Below are positions 45,741 to 55,477 of a stretch of DNA of 64,000 nt, piece after piece. Each line of letters begins with the position of its first letter. Position 1 is the stretch's first letter. The notes under the pieces were generated by a model that saw only the letters and a list, made by a program, of their open reading frames with translations, was not told the DNA's origin and did not search any database. A program made the translations under genes and the position numbers. The stretch comes from Micromonospora sp. WMMD882 (lineage in GTDB: Bacteria > Actinomycetota > Actinomycetes > Mycobacteriales > Micromonosporaceae). The DNA lies in assembly GCF_027497255.1 (NCBI RefSeq), contig NZ_CP114903.1:1860001-1924000 (forward strand), given 5' to 3'.

Positions 45741-46088
45741 GTCGCTCCTTTGGGCGTGGTTCGTCGACGCCGGCACGGCCGGTCCGGCCGTGCGCGGCGC
45801 ACGCCGGATATGCCCCGCCACCGCGCGGGCCAATCCACCCGTTCGGGCCGGCGTCGACCTCATCCTTTCCGCCGAACGCCCTGATCGCACCCGTTTGTGG
45901 CCGGCTAAACCTGCACGTGGCCCTGGTCACCTTCGGCCCGTCGGAGATGCGAGTTTCCCCGCCATGCCTTTTCCTTGGTGCGGGCGCGTGCCCGCGCGCC
46001 CGCACCGGCCGTATCGGCCACCCACCACCATGCCCGCACGCCGCCGTCGACGCCGGCGCGTGCCACCATGCCTGGACGGAGAGCCACT
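45741..46088. other. Divergent intergenic region between treX and a GT4 gene
   Basis: This 348-bp gap has no convincing gene. It holds a SigB-like box pair for treX (45887-45910) and a perfect 12-bp-arm, 6-nt-loop hairpin at 45977-46006 on the glycosyltransferase side. Both promoters must lie here. Confidence 0.7.
45887..45910 (-). promoter_or_regulatory. SigB/SigF-like promoter of the treXYZ operon
   Basis: Minus strand GTTT (45910-45907), 14 nt, GGGTGC (45892-45887), 146 nt before the treX ATG. Confidence 0.4.
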
Positions 46089-47513
46089 GTGACGATCCCG
46101 CGGGTCGGCGAGCAGTTCGCGAGCCCCTCGGACCGGGCCTGCCGGCCCACCCTCACCTCCCGCCCGCAGATCCCGCACCAGGTCGGGAACGCCGGACTCC
46201 CACCCCACGCCACCGCGGGCACGCCGCGCTCCCGCATCCTGATGCTCTCCTGGGAGTACCCGCCGGTGCTGGTCGGCGGCCTCGGCCGGCACGTGCACGC
46301 GCTCTCCGTCGCCCTGGTCGCCGCCGGCCACGAGGTCACCGTGGTCACCCGGCACAGCGAGGGCGCGCCCCTGGAGGAGTACGCCGACGGGGTACGTATC
46401 GTCCGCGCCGCCGAGGACCCGGTGGCCTTCCCGCTGGCCACCGAGTCGCTGCTGGCCTGGACGATGGCCTTCAACCACACGCTGACCCGGGCCGCGCTGC
46501 GCGCCGCCGAGTCCGGCGGGTACGACGTGATCCACGCCCACGACTGGCTGGTCGCGCACACCGCGATGACCCTGCGCGAGCACCTGGACGTGCCGTTGGT
46601 CAGCACCATCCACGCCACCGAGGCCGGTCGGCACCAGGGTTGGCTGCCGAAGGAGATGAACCGCACCATCCACGCCGTGGAGCACTGGCTCGGCAACGAG
46701 TCCGGCCGGGTGATCGTCTGCTCCGGGTACATGCGCGACGAGGTGACCGGGCTGTTCGGCGTGCCGGGCGGCCGGGTCGACGTGGTGCCCAACGGGGTGG
46801 AGCCGCACCGCTGGAAGGCCCCGGTGGCGGCGGTCGCCGCGGCCCGCCGACGGTTCGCCGGGGACGGCCCGCTGGTCACCTTCGCCGGGCGGCTGGTCTA
46901 CGAGAAGGGCGTGCAGCACCTGCTGGCCGGGCTGCCCCGGCTGCGGGACCGGCACCCCGGGCTGCGCGCGGTGATCGTCGGCGACGGCCCGTACCGGGGT
47001 GAGCTGGAGACCGAGGTACGGCGGCTCGGGCTGGCCGGCACGGTCGAGCTGCCCGGTTTCCTGGGCGGCACCGACCTGCCCGCGGTGATGGCCGCCTCGG
47101 ACTGCTTCGCGGTGCCCAGCATCTACGAGCCGTTCGGCATGGTCGCCCTGGAGGGGGCGGCGGCCGGCGCGCCCCTGGCGGTGGCCGCCACCGGCGGGCT
47201 CGCCGAGATCGTCGAGCCCGGCGTCACCGGGATGACCTTCCGCCCGCAGGACCCGGACGGCCTCAGCGAGGCGGTCGACGCGCTGCTGTCGGACACCGAG
47301 GGCGCCCGGCTGCTGGCCCGACGGGCCCGGGCCATGGTGCACGAGCGGTACGGCTGGGCGGCGATCGCCAGCCGCACCGCCTCGACGTACGCCGCGGCGA
47401 TCGCCCAGGCCCCCGGTTTCGTCGCCGAGCGCGCCGAGCACCAGATGGCGCACGGCCGGACCCGACCCGCCCTGCCGGAGGGCAACCTCCTCGCCGCCGC
47501 CGGCCTGCGCTGA
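46089..47513 (+). CDS. Glycogen-synthase-like GT4 glycosyltransferase
   Basis: A 474-residue GT-B enzyme. The N-terminal SWEYPPVLVGGLGRHVHAL is the donor-side glycine loop, DVIHAHDWLVA follows, the nucleotide-sugar strand is VTFAGRLVYEKGVQHLL, and the retaining E-x7-E is in SIYEPFGMVALEGAAAG. The group includes actinobacterial glycogen synthases and maltosyl-phosphate synthase (GlgM), so an alpha-glucan role is likely, matching the neighbouring debranching and trehalose genes. GTG 46089 has GGACGGAGAG; ATG 46068 is possible. Confidence 0.92.
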   Translation: MTIPRVGEQFASPSDRACRPTLTSRPQIPHQVGNAGLPPHATAGTPRSRILMLSWEYPPVLVGGLGRHVHALSVALVAAGHEVTVVTRHSEGAPLEEYADGVRIVRAAEDPVAFPLATESLLAWTMAFNHTLTRAALRAAESGGYDVIHAHDWLVAHTAMTLREHLDVPLVSTIHATEAGRHQGWLPKEMNRTIHAVEHWLGNESGRVIVCSGYMRDEVTGLFGVPGGRVDVVPNGVEPHRWKAPVAAVAAARRRFAGDGPLVTFAGRLVYEKGVQHLLAGLPRLRDRHPGLRAVIVGDGPYRGELETEVRRLGLAGTVELPGFLGGTDLPAVMAASDCFAVPSIYEPFGMVALEGAAAGAPLAVAATGGLAEIVEPGVTGMTFRPQDPDGLSEAVDALLSDTEGARLLARRARAMVHERYGWAAIASRTASTYAAAIAQAPGFVAERAEHQMAHGRTRPALPEGNLLAAAGLR

Positions 47514-47624
47514 GCCCCCGCCGGTCCCCGCGCTGAGCCCCCGCCGCTCCTGCGCTGAGCCCCCGCCGCTCCTGCGCTGACCCCCGCCGGTCCTGCGCTG
47601 ACCCCCGCCGGTCCTGCGTTGAGC
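47507..47624 (+). repeat. Five 21-23 bp tandem repeats that copy a gene's stop region
   Basis: Units begin GCGCTGA at 47507, 47530, 47552, 47574 and 47595, with a partial sixth (GCGTTGA) at 47616. The first contains the last codon and stop of the glycosyltransferase gene; the others are non-coding copies, each with a TGA. Unit length shrinks from 23 to 21 bp. Confidence 0.93.
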
Positions 47625-47659
47625 ACGTCGCCGGGCGGGGCTGACGGGCCGGCGCACGA

Positions 47660-47702
47660 CGCGACGGGCCGCCGACCCCGACCGGGGTGGCGGCCCGTCG
47701 CG
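47660..47702. terminator. Bidirectional terminator hairpin between convergent genes
   Basis: Perfect 14-bp arms (47660-47673 and 47689-47702) enclose an inner ACCCC-GACC-GGGGT stem. It lies between the convergent glycosyltransferase and citrate synthase genes. Confidence 0.85.
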
Positions 47703-47723
47703 TGCGGGGTCGTCAGGAAAGGC

Positions 47724-49007
<1,284 letters not shown>

Positions 49008-49039
49008 GTGTCCCTCGCTTCGCCGGCAGAATCTACGTT

Positions 49040-49065
49040 GAAGGTGCCTTCGCTTTTACCGTAAA
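49040..49065 (-). promoter_or_regulatory. Paired inverted repeats upstream of citrate synthase
   Basis: GAAGG-TG-CCTTC (49040-49051) and TTTAC-C-GTAAA (49055-49065) lie 33-58 bp before the ATG. They are likely operator sites for a dimeric regulator or part of the promoter. The rest of the gap to 49289 shows no gene. Confidence 0.4.
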
Positions 49066-49289
49066 CGCGATCCAGCTAACACCGCCCGCCGTGGTGGAGT
49101 GGTGAGGGATGCGTCACCCACTTTCCCACCAAAGCAGTCGGGAATAGGCTCTGCCAGGGACGAAACGGATCACCGAGGGCGATCGGATGGACCACCGTCG
49201 TAATCGGGGCGACGGGTCGAAGGTGGTCCGACATCGACGGACGCCACCCTGACCGGGGTGAACGGGCGGATCCGGGAAGAACCCGACGG

Positions 49290-51365
49290 TCAGTCGGTCG
49301 GCGTCAGGTGACGCAGGCCGCCGTCGGCGGCGACCCGGTACACGTCCAGCCGGTTCTCACCGCCGCGGAAGACCCGGTCGTCGCCGAGCAGCACCGCGAA
49401 CCGCCGGCCGCCCTCGTCCGGCGGGACCACCCGGGTCACCGCGGCGATCCGACCGTTGACGGCGACCGCCAACAGCGTGCCGTCCGGCACCTGGTCGGGC
49501 ACGGCGCCCCAGACCAGCGCCGGCAGTCGCCCGACGTCCGGGTCGACGGCCCGGAACGCGGACCGGTCGGCGATCCGCACCGTCCCGCCGCCCGGCCGGT
49601 CCCCGACCGGCGTGCCGACCAGTGGGTGGGGCGCGGGCAGCGGCGGCGGGGTCGGCGCCCCGCCGGCCAGGGTCACCGGCTCCCCCGGCCGGTCGTAGAA
49701 ACGCTTGTCCGCCCGTTCGCGGGGGGCCTGCCGCGCGGAACGCCCGTCGACCGGGCGGGGCAGCCGGATCCGGGCCAGGTCGGCGACGGTGGGCAGCAGG
49801 TCCACGTGCTCCCAGTTCCGGTCGTCGACCCGCCCGGCGCGCTGGCCGGGCTCCTTGACGAAGGTCGGCACCCAGGCCACCTCGCCGGGGGCGCCCCGGA
49901 TCGCGCCCATCCCCCGCCCCTGCGCGCCCTCGGTGAAGCTGACCCCGTGGTCGGCGGTCACCACCAGCAGCGCCCGGTCGTACAGGCCGGTGGCGCGCAG
50001 GGTACGCAGCGTCTCGCCGATCAGGCGGTCGGTGTAGCCGAGTTGGGCCAGGTGCCGCTGCCGGGCCAGGTCCACCCAGCCGACGCCGTCGTTCGGCAGG
50101 TCGTCGGGGGCGGCGTACCGGGCCCCGGAGGGCAGGAACTCCCACGGGGTGTGCGGCATCAGCAGGTGCAGGAAGTGCAGGGTGGGCCGTTCGGTCGGCC
50201 GCAGTCCGGCCAGGAAGCTGGTGAACCGGGCCGGCTGGTTGTCGTCCAGGGTGTCCCACCGGAACTTCGGGTCGGTCGGGGGCGGCTCGGCGGCGTCCAG
50301 CCCCGCCTCCGCCGCGGTCGGCTCCCGGTAGTCGGCCTCCGGGTCGGCCGTGGCGTCCACCGGGGCGGCGAGCTGGCCGAGCAGCCCGGCGGTTTTGCGC
50401 AGCAGCACCCCGAGGCCCTGTTCCGGGGCGACCGGCTGGTCGCAGCGGCTCGGCGGGCACAGCCGGCTGATGGTCTCCTGCACCCGCAGGTCGTACCGGC
50501 CGCCGAAGGCGGTGAAGAGGTTGTCCGGGTGCCGGGAGTAGTGCGGGGCGTCCGGTCCGGTCGGGTACCGACCGGTCAACATCGCCGGCAGCGCGTACGG
50601 CGTCCAACCGCTCACCCCGGTGGAGTTGCGGTACCAGGTCGAGCCGGCGGCCAACTCGGCGAAGTGCGGGAACCGGGCCGCGTCGACCCGCCCGTCCGGG
50701 GTGAGCAGGGAGACCAGCGGCAGCTCGTCGAGGACCAGCAGCACCACCGGCGGATGCCCACCGGGACCGGCCGCGGCCCCCGCCGCCCCGCCGTCGTCGC
50801 CGCGCGGCGACACCACCGCCGAGGCCGGCGAGACCAGCAGAAACAGGGCGACGAACAGCGCCGGCCCGGCGGCGGCGACCCGCAGCACCCGGCCCGGCCA
50901 GCGCCAGCGTCGGTGGGCCGCCGCGCCCGCCAGGCCCGCCGCGACGGCCACCACCACCAGCGGTACGCCCCGCAGCGGCGTCACCGCCCGGCCCACCTGC
51001 ACGGCGAGCGCGGCCAGCAGCGCCGCGAGCAGGAGCCGGTGCGCCACCGTACGGGCCCGCCGGCCGCCCAGCCGGATCGCCGCGCCCAGCCCGGTGACCG
51101 CGACCGTCGGACCGAGGGCGACCAGCGCGAGCAGGGCGGCCACCTCGCCCGGGGTGGCCCGGTGGAACAGGAAGAAGTCGGGGCTGCGCCCGAGCACGTC
51201 CAGCAGCGGCTGGGTGACGGTCGCCCCGACCAGGGCGGTCACCTCCAGCGCCCGGCCCAGCTCGGCCCGCCACCACGCCGTCGTCCCGCCCGCCCCCGGG
51301 GAGGGCGCGGAAGCCTCCGGCGGGGTCCGGTCGGGCCGGCGACCGGCGGTGGTCGGCTCAGCCAC
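49290..51365 (-). CDS. Membrane-anchored sulfatase-fold enzyme
   Basis: A 691-residue protein with five to six N-terminal membrane helices (about residues 37-190) and an extracellular alkaline-phosphatase/sulfatase domain. The metal sites show in VVLLVLDELPLVSLL, STGVSGWTPYALPAMLTGRYP where a Thr or Ser replaces the sulfatase Cys, HFLHLLMPHTPWEF and LVVTADHGVSF. This is the layout of lipoteichoic-acid-synthase-like phosphoglycerol transferases. It starts at GTG 51365, overlapping the methyltransferase gene by 8 bp. A role in cell-envelope glycopolymers is likely. Confidence 0.9.
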   Translation of the reverse strand: MAEPTTAGRRPDRTPPEASAPSPGAGGTTAWWRAELGRALEVTALVGATVTQPLLDVLGRSPDFFLFHRATPGEVAALLALVALGPTVAVTGLGAAIRLGGRRARTVAHRLLLAALLAALAVQVGRAVTPLRGVPLVVVAVAAGLAGAAAHRRWRWPGRVLRVAAAGPALFVALFLLVSPASAVVSPRGDDGGAAGAAAGPGGHPPVVLLVLDELPLVSLLTPDGRVDAARFPHFAELAAGSTWYRNSTGVSGWTPYALPAMLTGRYPTGPDAPHYSRHPDNLFTAFGGRYDLRVQETISRLCPPSRCDQPVAPEQGLGVLLRKTAGLLGQLAAPVDATADPEADYREPTAAEAGLDAAEPPPTDPKFRWDTLDDNQPARFTSFLAGLRPTERPTLHFLHLLMPHTPWEFLPSGARYAAPDDLPNDGVGWVDLARQRHLAQLGYTDRLIGETLRTLRATGLYDRALLVVTADHGVSFTEGAQGRGMGAIRGAPGEVAWVPTFVKEPGQRAGRVDDRNWEHVDLLPTVADLARIRLPRPVDGRSARQAPRERADKRFYDRPGEPVTLAGGAPTPPPLPAPHPLVGTPVGDRPGGGTVRIADRSAFRAVDPDVGRLPALVWGAVPDQVPDGTLLAVAVNGRIAAVTRVVPPDEGGRRFAVLLGDDRVFRGGENRLDVYRVAADGGLRHLTPTD

Positions 51366-52767
51366 CCACGACCCCGAGGTACAGGGTCCGGGTGCCGGTG
51401 GGCAGGTCGAGTCGCCGTTCGATCCGGCACCGCTGGGCGAGCAGCCGCGCGAACACCTCGGGCCGGTAGTCGGGGAACAGGCCGGCGGGTTTGTTCGCCA
51501 GCAGCCGGCCGGCCATCGGGTCCCGCGGGTGCACGAACTCCACCACGATCCGGCCGCCCGGCCGGACCAGCCCGACCAGGCAGTCGACCACCTCGGGCAA
51601 CGGCACGTTCCGGCCGATCGCCAGGTGGTGCGCCAACGCGAGGGCGAGGACGACGTCCGCGCCGGCGCGGGCCGCGAACGGCGCGCGTTCGGCCCCCCGC
51701 CAGCCTCCCCCGGGCGACGGGTCCGCGAGATCCATCACCAGGGGCAGGATGCGCCGGTCCCGGTCGGCCCGCAGCCGCCGGTACAGCCGGTCCACCACGG
51801 CCGGGTCCTGCTCGACGGCGACCACCTGGTCGGCGTGCCGGGCCGCGAGCCGGGCGTACCGGCCGTCGTTGGCCCCGAGGTCGAGCACCAGCGCCGGACG
51901 TGGACCGCTGGTCAGCGCGTCCGCGACGAAATGTTCCTTGGCGGCCCGGTCTTCCGGGGAGTACCCGCAGGTGCGCTGGTAGTCCTCCCAGTGGCTGTCC
52001 GGCGGCGGCCGGTCCAGCCGGTCGACCAGCCGGGTCAGCCCGCGGACGGTGGCCAGGGCCAGGTCCCGCGAGTAGCCGGCGGCCCGGAGCTGCTCCCGGA
52101 CGTCGGTGGTGGTGGCGGCGGCGTGCCGACGCTGCATCGCCCCGTGCAGGTGCAGGTGGGTCAGGACGCCGGGCCGCAGCCGACGCAGCCCCCGGAACAG
52201 CGGGCGGAGCTGCTCGGCCCCGATCCCGTCGACCCGGGCCCGCAGCCACGGCTGGAAGTCCACCCCGAGGTGGGCCTGGAGCAGCAGCGGATAGAGCAAC
52301 GTCTGGCAGAACTGCCGGTAGCCGGCCCACGGCTCACCCTCCCGGGCCGGCGCGAACGACCCGACGTCGATGAAGACCGGCTCCACGCCGCGCCACTGGA
52401 CGTTGTACGCCGACCCGTCCTTGAGGGTGAACCCGGCGGCCACCGCCTCGGCGAGCACCTCCAGGTGCAGCCGCGCGGCGTCGCGGAGCATGCCGAACGA
52501 CCACTCGTACGGGTGCGAGACGAACGGGATGCGCTCGTGTCGCAGTACGGTGGCCCAGGGCAGGTCGGGCAGTGACCCGACCTGCTCGGTGCCGCAGACC
52601 TTGCCGGCGGCGAGCAGGGCCCGGAAGAACGCCGTGCCGGCCAGCGCCCGGTAGTCGCTGGCGGCCTGCTCGTTTAGGCCGCGCAACACGTCGCCGTCGC
52701 GGTGGAAGACCCGGTTGGCCGGGTCACGGAACGAACCCGGCTCGACCCGGACGCCGGAGATCGTCAT
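51358..52767 (-). CDS. Large SAM-dependent methyltransferase
   Basis: A 469-residue protein: residues 1-240 form a helical domain with VQWRGVEPVFIDVGSFAP, and residues 255-469 a class I methyltransferase with motif I LVLDLGANDGRYARLAA, then VVAVEQDPAVVDRLYRRL and VGLVRPGGRIVVEFV. ATG 52767 is preferred over TTG 52776. Similar proteins lie beside cell-surface polysaccharide genes. It is translationally linked to the sulfatase-fold gene, suggesting methylation of an envelope glycan or of its lipid carrier. Confidence 0.88.
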   Translation of the reverse strand: MTISGVRVEPGSFRDPANRVFHRDGDVLRGLNEQAASDYRALAGTAFFRALLAAGKVCGTEQVGSLPDLPWATVLRHERIPFVSHPYEWSFGMLRDAARLHLEVLAEAVAAGFTLKDGSAYNVQWRGVEPVFIDVGSFAPAREGEPWAGYRQFCQTLLYPLLLQAHLGVDFQPWLRARVDGIGAEQLRPLFRGLRRLRPGVLTHLHLHGAMQRRHAAATTTDVREQLRAAGYSRDLALATVRGLTRLVDRLDRPPPDSHWEDYQRTCGYSPEDRAAKEHFVADALTSGPRPALVLDLGANDGRYARLAARHADQVVAVEQDPAVVDRLYRRLRADRDRRILPLVMDLADPSPGGGWRGAERAPFAARAGADVVLALALAHHLAIGRNVPLPEVVDCLVGLVRPGGRIVVEFVHPRDPMAGRLLANKPAGLFPDYRPEVFARLLAQRCRIERRLDLPTGTRTLYLGVVGG

Positions 52768-52772
52768 CCCGG

Positions 52773-52991
52773 TCAACGCCGCTCGACGGGCTGGCCGGCG
52801 CCCTGCTCAGCACCCTGGCCGCCGGGCCGCTCAGCACCCTCGCCGCCGGGCTGGTCGGTGGGCTGTCGGCGGAACCGGTCGGCCAGTCGACGCCAGTAGA
52901 GCCTGGCGGCCACCGCCGCCCCGGCGGCTCCGCCGACCACCGCCTGCACGATCAGGCTGCCGGATCCCGCGTCCAGGTAGGCCAGGTGCAT
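52773..52991 (-). CDS. Small single-pass membrane protein (YLDxGSGS type)
   Basis: A 72-residue protein opening HLAYLDAGSGSLIVQAVVGGAAG, which is one membrane helix, and ending in a hydrophilic Gly/Gln/Glu-rich tail. The YLDxGSGS start is typical of small proteins found with polysaccharide or alkaline-phosphatase-fold genes. Its stop lies 5 bp before the methyltransferase ATG; it leads this three-gene operon. AAGGGAG precedes ATG 52991. Confidence 0.82.
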   Translation of the reverse strand: MHLAYLDAGSGSLIVQAVVGGAAGAAVAARLYWRRLADRFRRQPTDQPGGEGAERPGGQGAEQGAGQPVERR

Positions 52992-53142
52992 CACCGACCG
53001 CTCCCTTCCCTCGCTCCGCGAAAACGCCCATACCCCACCTTTTACGGCAGAGCCGGACTTGTCGGTTCACACCGTACGCCGACCGCCGAGTCCTCCGCGC
53101 GCACAACCGGCCAGCCGCCCCCGGTCGGCGTACCTCGGGCGC

Positions 53143-54753
53143 TCACGGCCGGACCGGGCCGGCCGGCAGCCGTACGGTGAACACCGTCCGGCCCGGTCGG
53201 CTGTCCACGGTCACCTGGCCGTGGTGGGCGTCCACCACGGCTGCCACGATGGCCAGGCCCAGGCCGGTGCTGCCGTGGGCCCGGGAACGGGAGCCGTCGC
53301 CCCGGGCGAACCGCTCGAACACCTCCGGCCGCAGCTCGGCCGGGATGCCGGGGCCGTCGTCGGCGACGGTCAGCACGACGGCGTCCGGGCCGGCACGCAG
53401 GGTGGTGGTGACGGTGCTGCCGGGCGGGGTGTGCACCCGCGCGTTGGTCAGCAGGTTCGCCACCACCTGGTGCAGCCGGGCCGCGTCGCCGGGCGCCTCC
53501 ACCGCCTCGTCCGGCAGGTCGAGCTGCCAGCGGTGCCCGGACCCGGCCACGTGCGCGTCGCTGACCGCGTCCACGACCAGCGCGGACAGGTCCACCGGCT
53601 CGGCGACCAGCGGCCGACCCGAGTCCAGCCGGGCCAGCAGCAGCAGGTCGTCGACGAGACTGGTCATCCGGATGCTCTCCGACTCCACCCGGCGCAACGC
53701 GTGCGCCACGTCGGGCGGGGCCTGGGCCCGCCCCCGGCGGGCCACCTCCGCGTACCCCCGGATGGCCGCCAGCGGGGTGCGCAGCTCGTGGCTGGCGTCG
53801 GCGACGAACTGGCGTACCCGGGTCTCGCTGGCCTGGCGGGCGGCGAGCGCGGCGGCGACGTGCCCGAGCATCCGGTTCAACGCGCCGCCGACCTGGCCCA
53901 CCTCGGTACGCGGGTCGGTGTCGGCGGCCGGCACCCGCACCGACAGGGCCACCTCGCCCCGGTCCAACGGCAGCTCGGTGACCCGGGCGGCGGTGGCCGC
54001 GACCCGGCGCAGCGGACGCAGCGTCGCCTGCACGATCAGCGCCCCGGCCGAGCCGGCGAGCAGCAGCCCGGCGGCGGCGATGCCGGCCTGCGCGACGACC
54101 ATCCACCACACTGTCGCCCGCACGCCGGCCAGGGGCACGCCGACGGCCCGGACGGCGCCGTCCGGAAAGGGCCGTGCCACGAACCGGTACTCACCACGTC
54201 CGCCCAGCTCCACGGTGCGCGGGCGGCCGTCGGCGGGCAACCGCGCGACGGCCGCGACGTCGGCCGGGCCGACCTGCGCCTCCTCCCGCCCGGAGGTGAG
54301 CGTCCGGGCCGAGCTGACCCGACCGTCCTCGGCCAGCACCACGACCGTGCCGGTCGGGAACCCCGGCGGCACCCGCAGCCGGGGGTTCGGATCCGCGTCG
54401 GGAAACGGCCCGACCGGTCGCCCACCGCCCGGTCCCCCGTACGGCCACATCGGGGCGAGCTGGTCGTCGACCTGGGCGATCAGGAAGTGCCGCAGGGCCA
54501 CCGTGGTCACCGCGCCGACACCCACGCTGACCAGGGCGAGCAGGATGACCACCGAGGCGACCAGCCGGGCCCGCAGCGACCAGCCGGCCAACCAGCCCGC
54601 CAACGCCCGGAGCCGGCCCTGCTCGTCCAGCCGGCCCTGACCGTCCAGCCGGCCCTGACCCTTCAGCCGGCTCTGTTCCTTCAACCGGCTCTGGTCGTCG
54701 AGCCGGCTCTGGTCCGCCCGCCGGCTCTGGTCACCCGGGGGGTCTGAGGACAT
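53143..54753 (-). CDS. Sensor histidine kinase
   Basis: A 536-residue kinase. Membrane helices lie at about 58-80 and 195-220, with an extracellular sensor domain between and a HAMP domain after (residues 225-280). The dimerisation box is FVADASHELRTPLAAIRGYA with the phospho-His, the N-box LLTNARVHTPPGS, and the G-boxes VADDGPGI and GSTGLGLAIV. The first 48 residues hold an unusual tandem hexapeptide. It starts 22 bp inside the response regulator gene, so the two are coupled. Confidence 0.93.
   Translation of the reverse strand: MSSDPPGDQSRRADQSRLDDQSRLKEQSRLKGQGRLDGQGRLDEQGRLRALAGWLAGWSLRARLVASVVILLALVSVGVGAVTTVALRHFLIAQVDDQLAPMWPYGGPGGGRPVGPFPDADPNPRLRVPPGFPTGTVVVLAEDGRVSSARTLTSGREEAQVGPADVAAVARLPADGRPRTVELGGRGEYRFVARPFPDGAVRAVGVPLAGVRATVWWMVVAQAGIAAAGLLLAGSAGALIVQATLRPLRRVAATAARVTELPLDRGEVALSVRVPAADTDPRTEVGQVGGALNRMLGHVAAALAARQASETRVRQFVADASHELRTPLAAIRGYAEVARRGRAQAPPDVAHALRRVESESIRMTSLVDDLLLLARLDSGRPLVAEPVDLSALVVDAVSDAHVAGSGHRWQLDLPDEAVEAPGDAARLHQVVANLLTNARVHTPPGSTVTTTLRAGPDAVVLTVADDGPGIPAELRPEVFERFARGDGSRSRAHGSTGLGLAIVAAVVDAHHGQVTVDSRPGRTVFTVRLPAGPVRP
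54610..54729 (-). repeat. 18-bp coding repeats (hexapeptide QSRLxx)
   Basis: About 6.7 copies of an 18-bp unit encode QSRRAD, QSRLDD, QSRLKE, QSRLKG, QGRLDG, QGRLDE and QGRL in residues 9-48 of the kinase. Confidence 0.93.
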
Positions 54754-55477
54754 ACCCGGCCCCGCGCAGCGTGTGGATCATCGGCTCGCGTCCGGCGTCG
54801 ATCTTCTTCCGCAGGTACGAGATGTACAGCTCGACCACGTTCGCCTGGCCGCCGAAGTCGTAGTGCCACACGTGGTCGAGGATCTGCGCCTTGCTGAGCA
54901 CCCGACGGGGGTTGCGCATCAGGTACCGGAGCAGCTCGAACTCGGTCGCGGTGAGGGTGATCAGGTCGTCGCCCCGGCGTACCTCGTGGCTGTCCTCGTC
55001 CAGGCTGAGGTCACCGACGGTGAGCACGGGCGCCTCCCGGGCCGCCACCGCCAGCCCGGCGCGGCGCAGCAGCGCCCGGAGCCGGGCGATCACCTCCTCC
55101 AGGCTGAACGGCTTGGTCACGTAGTCGTCGCCGCCGACGGTCAGCCCGGCGACCCGGTCCGGCACGGCGTCCCGGGCGGTCAGGAAGAGCACCGGGACGT
55201 CCGGGGCGTGCTCACGCAGCCGGCGCAGCACCTGGAAGCCGTCCAGGTCGGGCAGCATGACGTCGAGCACCACCACGTCCGGTCGGGTCTGCCGGGCGCT
55301 GCTGAGCGCGGCCATGCCGTTGCCGGCGGTCGCCACCTGCCAGCCCTCGTAGCGCAGCGCCATGGCGAGCAGGTCGGCCAGGGTCGACTCGTCGTCGACC
55401 ACCAGCACCCGGACCGGCCCGCCGTCCGGACGGCGCAACTCGACCCGCCCCGGCAACGCACGCCCGTCGGTCACCAT
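54731..55477 (-). CDS. OmpR-family response regulator
   Basis: A 248-residue response regulator. The receiver domain starts VRVLVVDDESTLAD, the phospho-acceptor is D72 in VVVLDVMLP, the switch Thr is in LFLTARD and the Lys in DDYVTKPFS. The DNA-binding domain ends ILDHVWHYDFGGQANVVELYI with YLRKKID. ATG 55477 has a GGATGGGGG binding site. It forms an operon with the overlapping histidine kinase. Confidence 0.94.
   Translation of the reverse strand: MVTDGRALPGRVELRRPDGGPVRVLVVDDESTLADLLAMALRYEGWQVATAGNGMAALSSARQTRPDVVVLDVMLPDLDGFQVLRRLREHAPDVPVLFLTARDAVPDRVAGLTVGGDDYVTKPFSLEEVIARLRALLRRAGLAVAAREAPVLTVGDLSLDEDSHEVRRGDDLITLTATEFELLRYLMRNPRRVLSKAQILDHVWHYDFGGQANVVELYISYLRKKIDAGREPMIHTLRGAGYVLRPPG

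Noticed and set aside
54600..54747. Plus-strand frame with repeated PALxxQ units
   Set aside because: It is the antisense reading of the kinase hexapeptide repeat and has no start or binding site of its own.
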